From Tyto alba (Eukaryota > Chordata > Aves > Strigiformes > Tytonidae): a stretch of 64,000 bases of DNA. Where the stretch lies: assembly GCF_018691265.1 (NCBI RefSeq), contig NW_024881313.1, forward strand, positions 6,105,501 through 6,169,500, given 5' to 3'. The translations under genes and the position numbers were made by a program. Under the pieces are notes generated by a model. The model ran no database searches. It was not told the DNA's origin and worked only from the letters and a program-made list of their open reading frames with translations. Every line of letters starts with the position of its first letter. Positions within the stretch are counted from its first letter, which is position 1. Shown here one piece after another: positions 47,290-60,944 of this stretch.

Positions 47290-49650
47290 GTCTAAATGAA
47301 GACATCAACATAACAGACATCAGAAATACATTGGCAAGAGGACAGTGTGACACTGTAATACCAAATATTCAGCAAGTTTAGAGTAGGCCATGCTAGAATC
47401 AGTAAAATTAACAAATTAACCACATCAGTATGAAACACAAAATCTGTGTGGATTGAAATTCCCAGCCTAGATAGGAAGAATGTAGTCTTATTACTATAGC
47501 ATGGGAAGAACATTGTGCATGATACTACCCCTGCAGCCAGGATGGAGACACCGGCTGCAGTATCTGGGGTAATTCCGAGATGCCAGAAAGGCAGGAAAGG
47601 TAATATCAGATGTCAGACTTTAATTATTTCCATGCAAATTGGCCAGATATTGTGCAAGGATATAATGCGTAACAGTCAATAACTATTTCATGGAGGAACT
47701 AGTTAGGGATATTGATCAGAAAACAGGCAATTCTGGAATTGGCTTGGAGGAGAGACATATATAAATGAGGAATTTTGTTGAAAAGAAGCAAAATGGGGCA
47801 ACAAAGAAAATTAATTCTTTCCTGCAGGCAAGGAGTCTGCTAAAGGACACTGCTGAAAGCACAAGGCCAGTGCACGTTATTCATTGAGTAGGCTTGAAAA
47901 TGGGCAGTACATGGTGGCTTTGCAAGACAGCAAGTTAAGGGAGGTTATTAGAAGAATAACTGCAAATGCTTCGAACAGCTAAAGCTGGATCCAAATGAAT
48001 AAGTGAGAAAGTAACAGACACTCTGGAAGATTACATGTACAAAAACAATTAGACTGCCAAAAAGGAGTTTGATGAGTTTCTAGCAAAAGGAATCAAAACT
48101 AGAAATAAATCTTTTTTTCCTGCACATCAGGAGCAGGAAGCCTGCCAGAAAATCTGTGGAGTCCGTTGATTACCAGAGTTTGAAGGAAGCACTCAGAGAA
48201 AATAAAGCTATCAGAGAAACTAAATGAATCTTTTGCATCACTTTGTTCACTATAGAAGAGTAGATTCCCATATCAGAAACTTTTTGGGGCTGGGGTGACC
48301 CTCATCAGTAAGTGTGAAATAGCTCAGGAACCAGGTCTCAGAACACTGTAACAAAATGAACAGCAACCGATTGCCAAAAACCAGATTATATCACCCAGGA
48401 GTTTCAACGGACGTCAAGGATGAAATCACTAAATTACTAATATCATTACTTATAACTCTGTGCTTAAAAGTCCCTTGATATCCAAAGAGCAGTTATCACA
48501 TATCAAATATCAAATGCCAGGCCAACTTTTTTAGAATGGTTCCAGGGGAGGTCTGAGAAACAGCAGACCTGAAAGTCTGAAATCTGCACTAGGCAAATTA
48601 GTAGAAAATGTAATGAAGAACAAAATTCATTGACACTTCAATAAATTTGATTTACTTGGGAAGAATCAGCACGACCTTTACTATTTTTACATATTGGAGT
48701 TGTTTGATGAGATCAACGGACATATAGATAAGAGCAATTCTGCTGATTAGCCTACTTGGATTTCCAAAGGCTTTCAGCGAAGTTGTCCCTTGATTCCCCA
48801 CTACAGGCTTTTAAGGGAATCAAGTAGTTACATCATGAGAAGGAGAGTAATTGCATGATAAAAAGACATAAAATACAGGAAACAGAGGAGGGGACTAGAG
48901 AAATTCTGCTGGGCTGCATAGTGCAACCCCTGTTGTCAGAGTATTCATAGGCAACCTGGAAAAGGGAGTGAACAGAGAGAAAAGAAAGTTTGTTGGCAAC
49001 AACAAAATATTTATGTTGTTGAGGACAAGAGCTGACTTTGTGATTAGTGTTTTAGTAGTACTTTATGAGACTTAGTGACTAGACAATTAAATGGTAAATG
49101 AGATGCAGTGTAGATAAATACATAGGGGAGAAAAACAAAAACAATCATAGTTTCACAGCTAAAATGACATGCTGTGAGCTGACCGTTAGCACTTGGGAGC
49201 AAGATCTTGGGACCTGTTTGACATCTCCGAGTATGCCAGCTCAGCACTCAGTAGTGGCCAAAATAAAAAAAAAAATAAATAAATAAAAAAATATTAGGGC
49301 TTAGTAGGATAGGAATAAAGAACAAAAGAGGGAAGAACATTATGCTAGTGTGTAAACTCATAACTGAACCATATTATCAATAGTCTGTGTGGTTCAGGTC
49401 TTCTCATCTCAAAGTGGGTACAGCAAACCCAAAGTTTAGAGGAAAGCGACAAGGACAATCAGCTTCAACATCTGATCAGCTACAGAAAGCTTCAGTACAG
49501 GCAGAGACTTTACCAGGACAGGATGCTCCAGTCTCCAAGAGAGACAACTTACTGAAAGCAACCTACAGCATGAAGAGTGGCATGGTGAGGATGCTCAGAA
49601 ATCAGTCACTTGCTGATCCAACACAGGGGCTGGGGTGGGCGTGGTAGTGT
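47290..49650 (+). mobile_element. Very old CR1/L3-type LINE, long decayed copy including the RT region
   Basis: About 2.3 kb follows the order of an ancient amniote CR1/L3-type element. The part from 48060 is clear: AGGAGCAGGAAGCCTGCCAG, a CAGAGAAACTAAATGAATCT segment, TACTTGGGAAGAATCAGCAC, TACTTGGATTTCCAAAGGCT, AACCTGGAAAAGGGAGTGAA, GTGAGCTGACCGTTAGCACT and GGTCTTCTCATCTCAAAG each match a successive block of the reverse transcriptase ORF. 47290-48060 is weaker but continues the same layout. All frames are broken by stops and indels, and an A/TAAA-rich insertion sits at 49261-49290. No intact domain can be expressed. The 3' end is not clearly reached. Confidence 0.75.
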
Positions 49651-52600
49651 TAATACAGAGTTACAGGAAGCCACAGTAAATTCAGGGGACATTGGAGAAG
49701 CTCACAGATTCGAAAGCCTTTGGAAACTAGTGAATACAGAGAAACCACATGTATCTCAGGAAGTTCCTGACACAAAATAGCTTAAAATTGGGAGACTACC
49801 ATTTTGGATATCTAGGGGAAATGCCATGTATGTTCATCCTGCTCTCATTCTTCACTAGGCATCCACTTATGGTCACTGATAGAGAGAGGACACTGAGCTA
49901 GCTTGTGTTTTGGTTTGAATGGGTGCAGCTGTCTGTGTGCTTTTATGCTATCAGCTTCACCCACAGAGTGTTTAGTCCCATCTTAGGTTGGGCTTTCCTG
50001 TGTGAAAGCCACACCAGGAGGAGCATAACCTGCACCACACACACATACACCTCCATCCCTGTCCCTCTCTGCCCCTGTCATGCAGAAATAATAGCTCTTG
50101 GTATAGATCCAGAAGGAGGGAGAGATGGGGATCTGTTGGGCAAATAGGACCAAAAAAAAGGGGCAGCTGCTCCATAGAGCTGCTGAAATGTTAAAGCCTT
50201 CCTGGAGAAGGCTGCCCATGCACTTCCCCAGCCTTTCCCTTCCTCAGTCCCCTGCCCAGTGCTGTGATCTGCCAGCGACCTCCTCCAGGTAGGTAGTGGT
50301 TTGTGGGTCCCCCTCTTCTGCCAGCCCCTAGCAGCCTGCCTGGGAGCGCAGGGTGGTCCTTCTTACCCAGGGTCATGATGAGCCCACCCAAAGGCTGCTG
50401 AGCCTGGAGAATACGCATGTAATATAACCCAGAGATAACATACTGTTGTCAAGCATAAAAACCTTTCCTTACCGTGCAGCAAGCTGTACTGGCCTCACCC
50501 AGAGGCAGCTGGCAAGCATTAAGCCTTGAAAGCCAGCCCACTAGTCACAGCCCAATCCATGGGGTGCTCAGCCCATCAGAAGATTTAAAACAGCAACAGA
50601 AAATGTTTGCATACAGGCTTAAACCCCTTCATGGGGCCCAGACAAACTACTCAAAGTCCACAGTTAGAAATTATATTTAATCAATGCATCTTTGCTTTTT
50701 TAAGGCCAGCTCAGACCAGTCCCAGGCTTAGCCTTTTGAATCCACTCCACCTTTCTAATTTGTTTCTCTTTGGGCTTATAGGGAGTGCAGTTTGAATACT
50801 TGAAGTTCTTTATTGACACTATCTTATATCTTATATCTTATTGTAACAAGCCCTGAGGACATCAGAGCTCCACACCCCACAGAGCTTTATTTAAAACTTA
50901 AACTTAAATTGAGCCAAACTGTCTCTCTTACTTTTTTTTTTTTTTTTAAACGACATTATTAATTTTTCAAAGGAAACAGATATTGAAACACTCAAGACTA
51001 GCTCCTCTGGGATTTCCATTCTTCCTGGAAGCAAAAAGTATGGGAACTCACAGGGGATTGCCTGTTTGTATGAACTTCTGAGCTTCATTTTCAGACTCAA
51101 GTGGTTAAAACTAGTTATGAAGTGGTTCAGATTAGCAGTCCTGCTTGCAGTACTTGTCTAATTGACCTAAGCTTGGTAAGCTCTTGATGTTCCCTCATCG
51201 GTGATACTGCTCTGCAGTACTAAGCATGTAGCTCAGTAATCATAGATTTAATTAAACTGAAAAGTACTTTGTTTTTTCTCTCCAAAAGGATGAAATCTTC
51301 CCATGCACGAAACAAAACTGATAACATTAAGGATTAGACCTGATCTAATGTCAGTTACTGAGGTTTTGTATCTACATCCTCCTAAAGTACCTGAAAAGAG
51401 CCTATGTCTGAAACCAGATAGAAAACTTTTCTGAAACAATTATTTGGCAGCTCCCTCTCTCGGGCTGAAGGACTTTTCCCTCTTGCTAAAACAATCCTTC
51501 CGATTTAGAGCCCTGCAGCTGGTGGAACTACAGCTTCTCTGAAAAGAGTGGATGACAGGGCATAAATACGCTCCAGCAGTTGCAACATGGCTCTGAGCCC
51601 TGGAGAGAGAGTTTATTTCCACTTACGGGCTGCCAAAAGCCTCTCTTCTGTCAAAACACAACAGATGAATTCACAAATTCCAGATTTACGTTCCCTCACG
51701 TTTGTGAGCAGGTGGTCAACTGCAATCATCCTGCAAAAGGCTAAATAATAACCACTGTGGCAGCCAACTCCTGAGCTAAGTATCCGTGAGCTCTCTTCTA
51801 TTGCAGTCTTCTCACTTTAGTAATCAAGTGGGCTGAATAAGAGGCTTTGTGACAATGGAATTAACTTCTGTGAGCCCATAGCACCTTCCTATCCCTCCAT
51901 GTCCAATGCATCAGAGGTGGCTTTTTACCTTCCTTCTTCCTAGAAACCTGTTAGAGGGAGGAGAAGAGTTCTTCTTGCTCTTAGGGTTGAAGACAGTCTT
52001 CTGGATAGGGATTTCTTTCGCTCTCTCCTTTGCCAAGACTATGGATACTGCTGGCAGTGGCACTGATGTTAAAGGGACTGTATTTTCATAGCAATGATTT
52101 TTTTTTTAACTGAAATATATTATTTTTGTGAAAGAAGATATGCTAGCAATGGAAATGATAAATATTTCATTAAACTCTGAGCATCCCAAAATCAAAAAAT
52201 ACTAATTTCTTTTTATTTTTTTTACTTGGTTGAAAAGTTAGGATTTCTCATAGAAAATAAAATTAATTCATATACCAAATGCGTTCTCTGATCAGTCTTT
52301 CAGTAACAAATTGCTCCCTTCCTTAAATGATGAGAAAAAGCTATGAATTTTAGCTCATGTAAGTTTAACAGGTTGTAGGTTGCTCTGACTACATGTTGAA
52401 CTTCCCGAGGTTTTTTTTTACAATATGCCTCATTTACTCTTCTTTATAAAGTGAGAAGCAAGAACTTCTCATTAACCATTCTTAAATTTAAAAGCATGTT
52501 ATGAACATCGTAATGCCAAAATCATCCTTCTGAAAGTTGTGTCTTTCTTAAATCAGTCTTTAGGTCTAATGTTCCTTTCATTCCCCTTCCTAGGAATACA

Positions 52601-52687
52601 TTCATAGCTCTAAACGGTTGGGAAGAAAATTGCTCTTTCAGAGAACAAAGCGTACACATTCTTCTCTTTTCCTGAAAATCAAATACA
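49651..52687. other. No gene seen
   Basis: Mixed-GC sequence with short unrecognised ORFs. A TATCT-type repeat is at 50821-50842 and a T17 run at about 50931-50947. Confidence 0.45.
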
Positions 52688-52905
52688 CAGCAGTATCTTC
52701 CAAGTGTTGCTCTTGCTTTTTCCCTTGGTGTAGCTCCTGCATACTTCAGGTTTTACATCCCTTCTGCCAAACCAAGTCAGGCATCAGGAGTGATCCTGAC
52801 ATCCACGGTTCTATTTGCTGCAGTGTCTGCCAGGTTTTGCTCTTGCCTTTCTTCCTTGGTGAAGCTCCTGGGTACTTCAGGCTTTTATGTTCCTTCTACC
52901 AGAAG
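52688..52905 (+). repeat. Diverged tandem duplication, period about 130 bp
   Basis: Segments 52689-52770 and 52816-52901 are recognisably related. Both read TTGCTCTTGC, then CTTGGTG(T/A)AGCTCCTG, then TACTTCAGG, then TTCT(G/A)CCA in the same order, offset by 130-131 bases. The + frame through both (52618-53013) gives two parallel peptide segments, but there is no start or splice context to suggest a gene. It looks like a local duplication, not a satellite. Confidence 0.75.
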
Positions 52906-55029
52906 GACAACTCAGAAACATTAGCTTTCAAGCAAAAATCTTTGGCTGAAGACTTGGGTGGGTTGATTTTTGCCTGCAAAAGTCCACCTGTCAGGGGGTT
53001 AACTCTGATGTGAAACACATTTCCATCACCTCTTTCTGTAAAAACAGAATGTGTTTTACAGCCCCACATACTGAATCACATTTTTAAAGACTTTATTATA
53101 GAAGGTTTACTATATTGTCTGTCAGTTGAAATTCTTCCCATCAAATAGCAGTCATGGGCAGACTAGGTGCCTGGTCAGTGCTTATTGGAAATGCAAGAGG
53201 TTAGATAATGGGAGTATCTGGAGAAGAATAAAATAGCTAAATGCAATTATTTTAATTCTTCCCATTTCTTTCACCCCCACTTCTTATTGAATATTTCCTG
53301 ACTACAGGAAATGAAATTCTTATCTGTAAATTGGGTTTCTATGAAACAGATTTCCATACATCACTGGATATGTTGGCTTATTTTGCATTTATATCAGGAA
53401 AATATCTGCATTAAGTTTTGCATCTGGAGAAAAAATTCCTGAGTGCTGTATGAAAAACAGCCCGTGGCCAGGAAGAGGATTTTTTTTTCATCTGAGATGA
53501 TACTATCTGAAAGCCAGGGAAAAAAGATACTGAGCTTGGTTTCTGACCCTGATTTGTGGAATCCAGTTATAGGTAAAGGTGTTCCCTTTGCCTTCATTCT
53601 GGTGTTTCATTTTAACCTTGATGGTGATTATCCTGTGTTCATCATGCAGCCAAAGTCGCCCCTGAATTCAGAACACTCCAGGCAAACAAAAGATGCACTC
53701 AAGGTCAATGTAATTTTACCATGTGACACTAGTAGGCAAAGTTAAGTTGGTTTCTCCCATTTCCGTCTACCAAGTACCAGTTACGTGTACTCTTGTACCA
53801 AAGAGGTGCCAACAAGGATAGCAAGCACATTGCAACTTAGCCAAGAAGCAGTGCTTTAGCAGCGACCCAGCAAAGGAGTTAGTGTTACATGTTCCCTGCA
53901 GTGGGTCTGGCTCAATACTACTCTGCCTGTTCAACCCTTCTGTGAACACTAAATTCAGTGACAAATCCAAAAAGCACTCTGTGTCTGCATTTTCTACTAT
54001 GAGAAGAAGAATCACAACTGGCTAGAATCAGCCCTTGTTGAAAATCTTTGGATATTTGATATCATTTCCCAATCAAATAATTTTGGGGAAAATGTAAACT
54101 TTAAATATTCCAATTAGCCAAGTTCTGACGCTGGAGGCTGCTGGCTGGGCTGGCAGGTTTGTTTGGGTTAGGTGGTGCAGACTAGAGCATGCTTACATCG
54201 CCCCATTTCAGATAATTGATTTTTTCAAAAGTCAGTGAACACATGTAAAGCACTATACAGCCAATCAAAAGTCCAATTTCAACTGCAGAATGAAACACGG
54301 AACATAATAAGACTCTAGAAGAAGTTAATGCAACCAGGAACCATGAAAGAGAGATATAGATACATCAATATCTACAGACAGATGAATTTGCATACAGCTA
54401 AGCGCAATTAAGGGGAAAATGTCAGTGCAAGATATGCAAGTGGGAGGCGGGCTGTGTCGTTCCTTTGTCAGGAAGAGCTGTTGCAACAAGAAGTTGAAAG
54501 GTGCAGTGCTCTTATACAGGATTCCTGGCCAGGGGCTATGAATATGCCACCGTGGGCACAGCAAACGTGGGCTGCAGTCACAAAGCACCAAGCCTATACT
54601 AAACATATATTTAAATGCATCAAACCATGCAAAAGTCTGATTATGTGGTACTAAACTCATGTGAAAATTAAACATTTCTGCCTTTGACTAATGAACGCAG
54701 AACGCTGGGGCTATTTCCTCACTGCCAGGCTGTTCAGCCTCTGCTTCCCAAGCAGCCAGGTCCCCTGACAGTGCTGCTGTATTTTTCATTATGATATTCT
54801 GCACATGCAGTTGTACGTAAAAACATATTACTTTGTCCCTGAGGCTTTTGCTCTTCTCAGGCTTTTATTTGCACCATCTTTTTTTCTCTTTCTAAAACTA
54901 GCTGTGGCCTTCCATTCCCCTTCCTCTGCTCACTTTTTTATTCCTACCTCCCTCCACTGCCCCTCTCATTAAAGAGATTTGGGTTTTGTTTCTGTGACCC
55001 ATCCTACACTGTTTGACCCATGTGTCTCA
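52906..55029. other. No gene seen
   Basis: AT-rich sequence with short ORFs only (53443-53745 on +, 54325-54675 on -, both unrecognised). Confidence 0.45.
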
Positions 55030-55150
55030 CAATCTTTTAATAAATCTATTCTCACAACATGTAGAGAGATACTCCCCCTATTCGACAAATGAGAGGCTTG
55101 GGTGTTTTAAGGCTTGTGTGGTTGGACACAGAGAAAGCTGAATCCAGTGG
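55030..55150 (-). mobile_element. MIR-like SINE remnant
   Basis: ATTCTCACAACATGTAGAGA, then CCCTATTCGACAAATGAGAG, then GGTTGGACACAGAGAAAGCT and GAATCCAG parallel the reverse complement of the MIR core. That core reads CCTCACAACA ... CCCCATTTTACAGATGAGG ... GGTCACACAGCTAG ... GGATTCGAACCC. Divergence is heavy and gaps are needed, so the family call is tentative. Confidence 0.4.
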
Positions 55151-57721
55151 GGAGGAAACTGCCTCAATTCTTTCATGGTCCTGGGTTGCAGTGGTTTCCT
55201 TGGGACCATAACAAAGCACCCTGGAGCAGGTCAAGCCACTAAAGTCTTGTGTTAGTGCTACCACTCCCCTTTCTCACTTTACCTTATCTCCCAGCTTCTC
55301 TTACTGATTTTTTTGTGCTTCCTTTTGTAAAAAAAGGAAAAACAAAGAAGGAAAAAGGATGCTGTTCCTCCCCCTGCCTTTTCATGACAGTTCTCTTTTA
55401 TGCACTTACAATAAGAATGAGTCATGTTTGTGGGCTATTTAACTTTTCCCCTTTAAACAGAATGCACCAAGTGTGAGGTTGCTGGAGAAGAACTGGCTGC
55501 TCCAAAGGCATATATATCTTGTGTCCCTCGTAGTGGTCAAATATTCACAAAACAAAATTTTAACAAAATAGTCCATTTCCCTGCACAGACTCTTCTCTCC
55601 TGGGCAGAGAAGAAACAAGCTTCATGGGACAGAAGGTAGTCATGTCTCTAACTGTGATACAGAAAGGTGATTGCTATCCAAGTGAAATAAGAACATCAAG
55701 GAATTAGATGCCAAGCCTACCTCCCCATTCCTGTCAAACCTCCTGTCGTGTTGTAGAAGGGAATGGAGGCACAAGGGAAAGAAAGAGATGTCAAGCCTTG
55801 GAGTACAATCTTCTGAGAGTAGTCTGTTCAGTTTGTATTCCAGATGAAATTTTGACATGTGAGGATCTAGACTTGATGTGCTCTGGTGTTCAGGTAGACA
55901 CTGAATACCATGTTTCATAACCTGCTTACGTTTTTTGTTGTTGTTCTTTCTGAATCTGTGCACAGGAGGGAGAAAAACAATTTTCAATGGGCAGCAGTTG
56001 AAAAGAAGATAAATATTTCATACCGGAGCGAACGAGACAGGAAGGTCCTGATGATTAACAATAGTTGCCCCCTGCATAGCTTAGATCTTGTTTTTCTTAT
56101 ACGTACAATGCTCACTCTAGGTTTTGTGCATGCAAAGGGAAGAAACCTCCAAACACAGCTGCACTACATTATATGGATTCTTCAGGGTCCCAAGGGGCAG
56201 CCTCGTCTTCTCAGTAACAAATCATTTCCCAGGTGCTAGAAAACATTTGTGGGAATGAGACGGAGCTCCTTAAATCTCAAGCATAAATAGAGTCCTTCCC
56301 AGGAGAGGGGAGTTGCCAAAGTTTGTCTTCCAGGAAGCTCTGGGGGCTGAGGGACCACCCGTTAGTGAAGCCAGAATCGCTGACTGGTCTGAAAGAGTAA
56401 TGGGGAGGTGGGAAGAAGATTTATTTTGTTTTTTTTATTCATTGAACTCTCTTAGCCTGGACCTGTGTGTTTGTGGGTGGACTAAAGTATGATAGACAGC
56501 CCTTCATTAATATGGCTTTAGTATTTGGTGCCTGTGGTTGGCAGGAAACAAGATCCACCCACAAACGTTAAAGTATTTTTACACTTGGCTTGAATATCTG
56601 TCCCCAAACCCACTGCATAACAAACCAAATCTTTCACTAAAGATATTAAAACTTCTTTTTAAAGCGGTGCAATTTCACTGCATAATATTCCCTAATGGGA
56701 TGATTTGTTTAAGTTACTTGTTGCTTTAATAACTGCAGTCACAGATGGGCTGAAGGAGGCCTCCGTGGAAGAATTCAGAAGGGACTCTCAGAAACTGTTG
56801 GCATGTACAGTGATAATGAGGTGATAGCATTTTCAGAACTGACCTTGTTTCCATCTTTCAAAAGAAATCCTCCCTGTGATAAAGAGACTCTGTATCAGAT
56901 AATTACATTGTAATGGAGATAAGCGTGGAACAAACCCAGTCGCCTGCTGCAAGTCAGACCGATCTCAGGTGAAAATCAAGATGCTTGGGCTGCAAAACCA
57001 TTCAGGTTGTCCTGGACGACTGCATTTGTATTTTCCTTGCAACTTTATGAATATTTTATCAGGAGGACAAGGTGATCTGCTTCAACCCGTGTGACAGCCT
57101 CTGTCACAGAGGCAGTGGGGGTCGTGCTGCGTGGCCTCTCACCACCCCCAGGGGCGAGGGAGCTGCTTTTTCCCCACACCACCCCGCAAAGGGCATGGTC
57201 TTCACCTCAGACTGAGCCTGGCTCACCTCCTGCATATTGGGACCGGAGAAAGGGTCACAAAGTCACGCTGATGCGTCTATCCAATCACACAAAAAAAAAA
57301 AAAAACACACAGAAGGCACTGGGCAACCTTTGTACCTGTGGTTTGGAAAAATAGCCATGCGAGGACACCTTGTAGGTTAACAACCTTCTGTACTGAGACA
57401 AATTGTGAGCCTGGGTGAGCGTGCACAGAAGGGGCACGGTCTTACTTTCCGGCCAGAGGTTCCTGCCGTGCTGTGGGTGCATCTTTCATCTTCTCCGCAC
57501 CTTGATTTTGCAGCCATAAAATAGGACAGTGCTTCTTCACTACCTCCCAGGCATGTTGAGAGGATAAACACATTGGAGAGACCGTAGCTATTCAGACACT
57601 GTGGTGGCTGTGGGGGACAGTGGGAATATAGCAGCACCAGAGATAGAAACCTGTGGGCACAGACGTCTGTGTATGATATCCTGTGGGCTGGTTACTCACC
57701 CCATGTGTTCAGACTCGATAG

Positions 57722-57737
57722 ACACACACACACACAA
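57722..57737. repeat. (AC)n microsatellite
   Basis: Eight AC units. Confidence 0.9.
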
Positions 57738-57966
57738 ACTGAACACAGGCTGTTTGGCTATCTGCCCCACAGTGGCTTTTGCAGACACCAGTTGCATAAC
57801 TTAGCTAGATAAGGGTAACACATAAGACAGCTTCTCGGCTTTTTTTATAAGTATAACTTGAAGTGAGACAAAAAAGTTCTCCTTGAATATTTTGCTTTTC
57901 CCCCTTTGATATATTTCCTACTTAAAAAGCAAGGTTTGTACTTTATTTTTGTAAAATAAATTATGT

Positions 57967-57980
57967 ACTCCCTCTAGTGT
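57967..57980 (-). promoter_or_regulatory. CTCF-like motif (reverse)
   Basis: Read on the minus strand, ACACTAGAGGGAGT differs from the CTCF core at about two or three positions. Confidence 0.3.
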
Positions 57981-60944
57981 CAGAAATTGTATATGGGCTT
58001 AAACCACGTTTGATCAAATGTTGCTATAAATGCTACAGTAAGGTTCAATTTAATTTCTCTGCATTTCAAGGTTAATAAGTTATAGTGATACGTAGAATTA
58101 ACAACAGTCCTACATGCTACCTCCTCAGCTCTGCAGCCATAGAAAAGAAATATATTATTAAACAGTGAAATAAAATAAGTACTTGTCTTTTTTATAAAGC
58201 CAGCTTTCTGATTGGGGCTTTTTGCCACCCTCTTTAATTCCAGTTCCAAACTGCTGTTTTGAAAGGGAACATCTGAAAAGCTAAATTGTGCAACCGAAAC
58301 GCGCCAAAGGGGGGAGTTAGAATCAGAGGAAAATCCAGGGAAAGACTATTGAAATTCAGCAGAGAAGAAAAAGGAAGTCTCCTCAGCGGCTTGGGATCCG
58401 TCATGGTTTCACGGGCTTTCCCAGATCTTCTTTTACCGTTAGCTGTGAGCATTTGGGGCACAGATCTTACGTCTCTTGGAGCACCCAGGGCGGTTCCTCA
58501 GGGCAGCCAGCCCACCGGGCTGAACCTTTCATCTGCTCTAGGTGCTCAGTGCATCGCTGCTTCTGCTCGAGGAGGGCCGAAGGCAGTCGCACTTCAGGGT
58601 CCCCGTGCTCCCCTACCCAGCTTTTCTGAAGCATCATTTCTAGGGTTTTTCAAAAAAGTCTGGGGGAAGGAGTGTCTTCTGTTGCACACAGGAGAGCATT
58701 GCTGACTTCCAACAGTGACATATTAACCAGGATATCAGATGTCCTCTATGGGTTTCTTCTCTGATGCTGTTTTTAAATCATGGGTAGAGGTAACACCCTT
58801 TGTTTTCCACTAATTGGAAAAAATGAATGTCCCTGGCAGCTGGCTGCCTGCAGAGACTGGCCTTCCTGCCAAGCAAGGTCACAGAAATGCATAGCTTGGT
58901 AGGGCGAGCAGTGGCAGGTGGAAGTGGAAAACAGAAGAGAGATCCCAGCTCCAGGGGAGGCTCAGTCCCTCTGTCCGGCCCCGGCGAGCATTTTCATGCT
59001 GAGGTGCCTAAAGGCAAAGACAAACAAAGCTCCTTTCCTCTAGCCACCTGACCGCTGATTATACGCATCTAATTTTATCCAGCCGGTTTGAAAGAACTAT
59101 CATTACTCCTTGAATAATCTTCCCTCTAAACATCCTGTGCCGGCCTGGCAGGCCGTGGCCGTGGGCAGTGCAGGGGAGGCAGCAGGCACGCGTGGTATAA
59201 GAACAAAGCTGCAGAGGAGCCGGGCTGAATGCCGCATCCCTGGGGACAGACTGTGGCTGTGGATAGGTCCGGAGGAGGTCCAGGGGGGGTGCATCAGTGC
59301 TCGCCTGGGACCCGCATCTATCCAGATCTCAGCAGCTTCGAAGTCTGGTCTTAGGGAAGTAAAAGAAAACAGCAAACCTCAACGTCGCTGATTTCCTAAA
59401 AATACACGAAGCTGTGCCCTGAAAATAGTGCCATGCCACGGCTGGCCAACCTCCTTACCAAAAATAGATCCAGCACTACACTGTACATCCCCCTCCACAC
59501 ACCACGGGGAGTGTCACCAGCCATTTTAAGTGAAAGGGAAGACCAATCATTTGCCCTTATCCTTTTCATAGTGAGAGACCAGCCAAAACTGGGATGCTAG
59601 GACATCTTTTGAAGGGCTGGAAGACATTGCTATGATTTGGCCTGTTTGGGTAAGCACCTGTAGGGGCAGCTTAACCTGCTTCTTCTTCACCTGTTTGCTG
59701 CAACCAGATAACACGGAGGGCCAGCTAGCAAGCAGGGATCACCACCAGCTGGGCCCTCTTTGGTGACCTCTGGGTTCTCCAGGCCTAGCTCACATGTCTA
59801 AGCTGTTTTCTGCTTTTGATCATAGCCATCTCTTTCGCCTCAAAACAAGATTAATTATTTAAAGGCATCGAGTATTGTACTGCTGACAGGAAGTCGATGG
59901 TCTGTGTGAGCACTCTGGAGTACCCACTCCTGCCTGCCTTCAGCCAAGTGGTTACTCTCAGTCAGGACCTCACAGCTGCTTCCTTTTAAAAAAAAAAATA
60001 AAAAAATAAAATGTGTGAGCTTCTTTGAAGCTGTTGTGTTTCTTTACAAATCACCTACAAAATGTCCTTTCCCTGATCAGGGGAACAAAGAGGTGTTTCT
60101 TTCCTACATCTCCAACTCACTTTCAGCCAGCACTTGACCCAGAAGCTTTCTCTTTCTTTCAGTGTTTTTTTTATTTCCCTCAGGGATATGCTCCCACTGG
60201 GTATTCAAGCAGCATCCAGTGCCTCCTCAGTGTGTCCCTTTTCAAGTCTTCCTGCTGCTGTTTGTCAAAGGCACGTGGACACACGTGTTTTCAGCAGATG
60301 CTCTTGTACCCCCACTGCCTGATGCCATCAACCTAGAGGCCCTCTCCAGCTACATGTGTGCACTTATACATGCATGTTTTGCCATGTGTCTATGTTCTGG
60401 AGGCTGATATCTGTTGTTTCAACTACCTGATTTGGGGAAAGCACTCACTGGCTTCTCTACATGCAATCTCTGTGGAAAGGTAACTACTGTGTTCCCCAGC
60501 TTCAGTAAAGCTTCTTAGCAATACTTGTGCTGTTTTAAAATTGAATTTAAGATTTTATTCTCTTTTGCTTGATAAGTGGCAAAACTAGTCAGGGAGTTGT
60601 AAATCAAATTTTTTCAGTTATGATATTAGGTCTAGGTCCCACAAGCAGCTGTGCAAGCTTATGTCTTAGACTTTTAAATGCATACCCTTAACCTGGAAAT
60701 AACTTGGCAGGATGAACTTCTTGCAGAATGAGAGTCTCAGCATGAGACCAGAAAGTAATCTGCCTCCTTGTGCCAGGAGTACTGCATCTAACAGTATCAT
60801 GCTTTTTCTCCAGCAATTCACCATCATTTAGGAAGGCATTTATGAACAAACAATATCCAGAGGTGATTGTGGATATTTTTTCCAATATTTCAAGACAGTG
60901 ACATTGTAAAGACCTTGAGGAACAACAGGGAATGCTTGGAGATG

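Larger units (their letters stand above)
55151..60944. other. Gene-free stretch with GC-rich patches
   Basis: Moderately GC-rich patches at 57080-57280, 58380-58620 and 59130-59370 generate ORFs up to 139 codons (58286-58705, +). None carries a domain, splice context or frame conservation I can recognise. A16 (57291-57306) and A11 (59987-59997) runs and an (AC)n repeat are present. Confidence 0.45.

Noticed and set aside
58286..58705. 139-codon + ORF
   Set aside because: No recognisable domain, no splice or promoter context, in a GC-rich patch where open frames are expected by chance.
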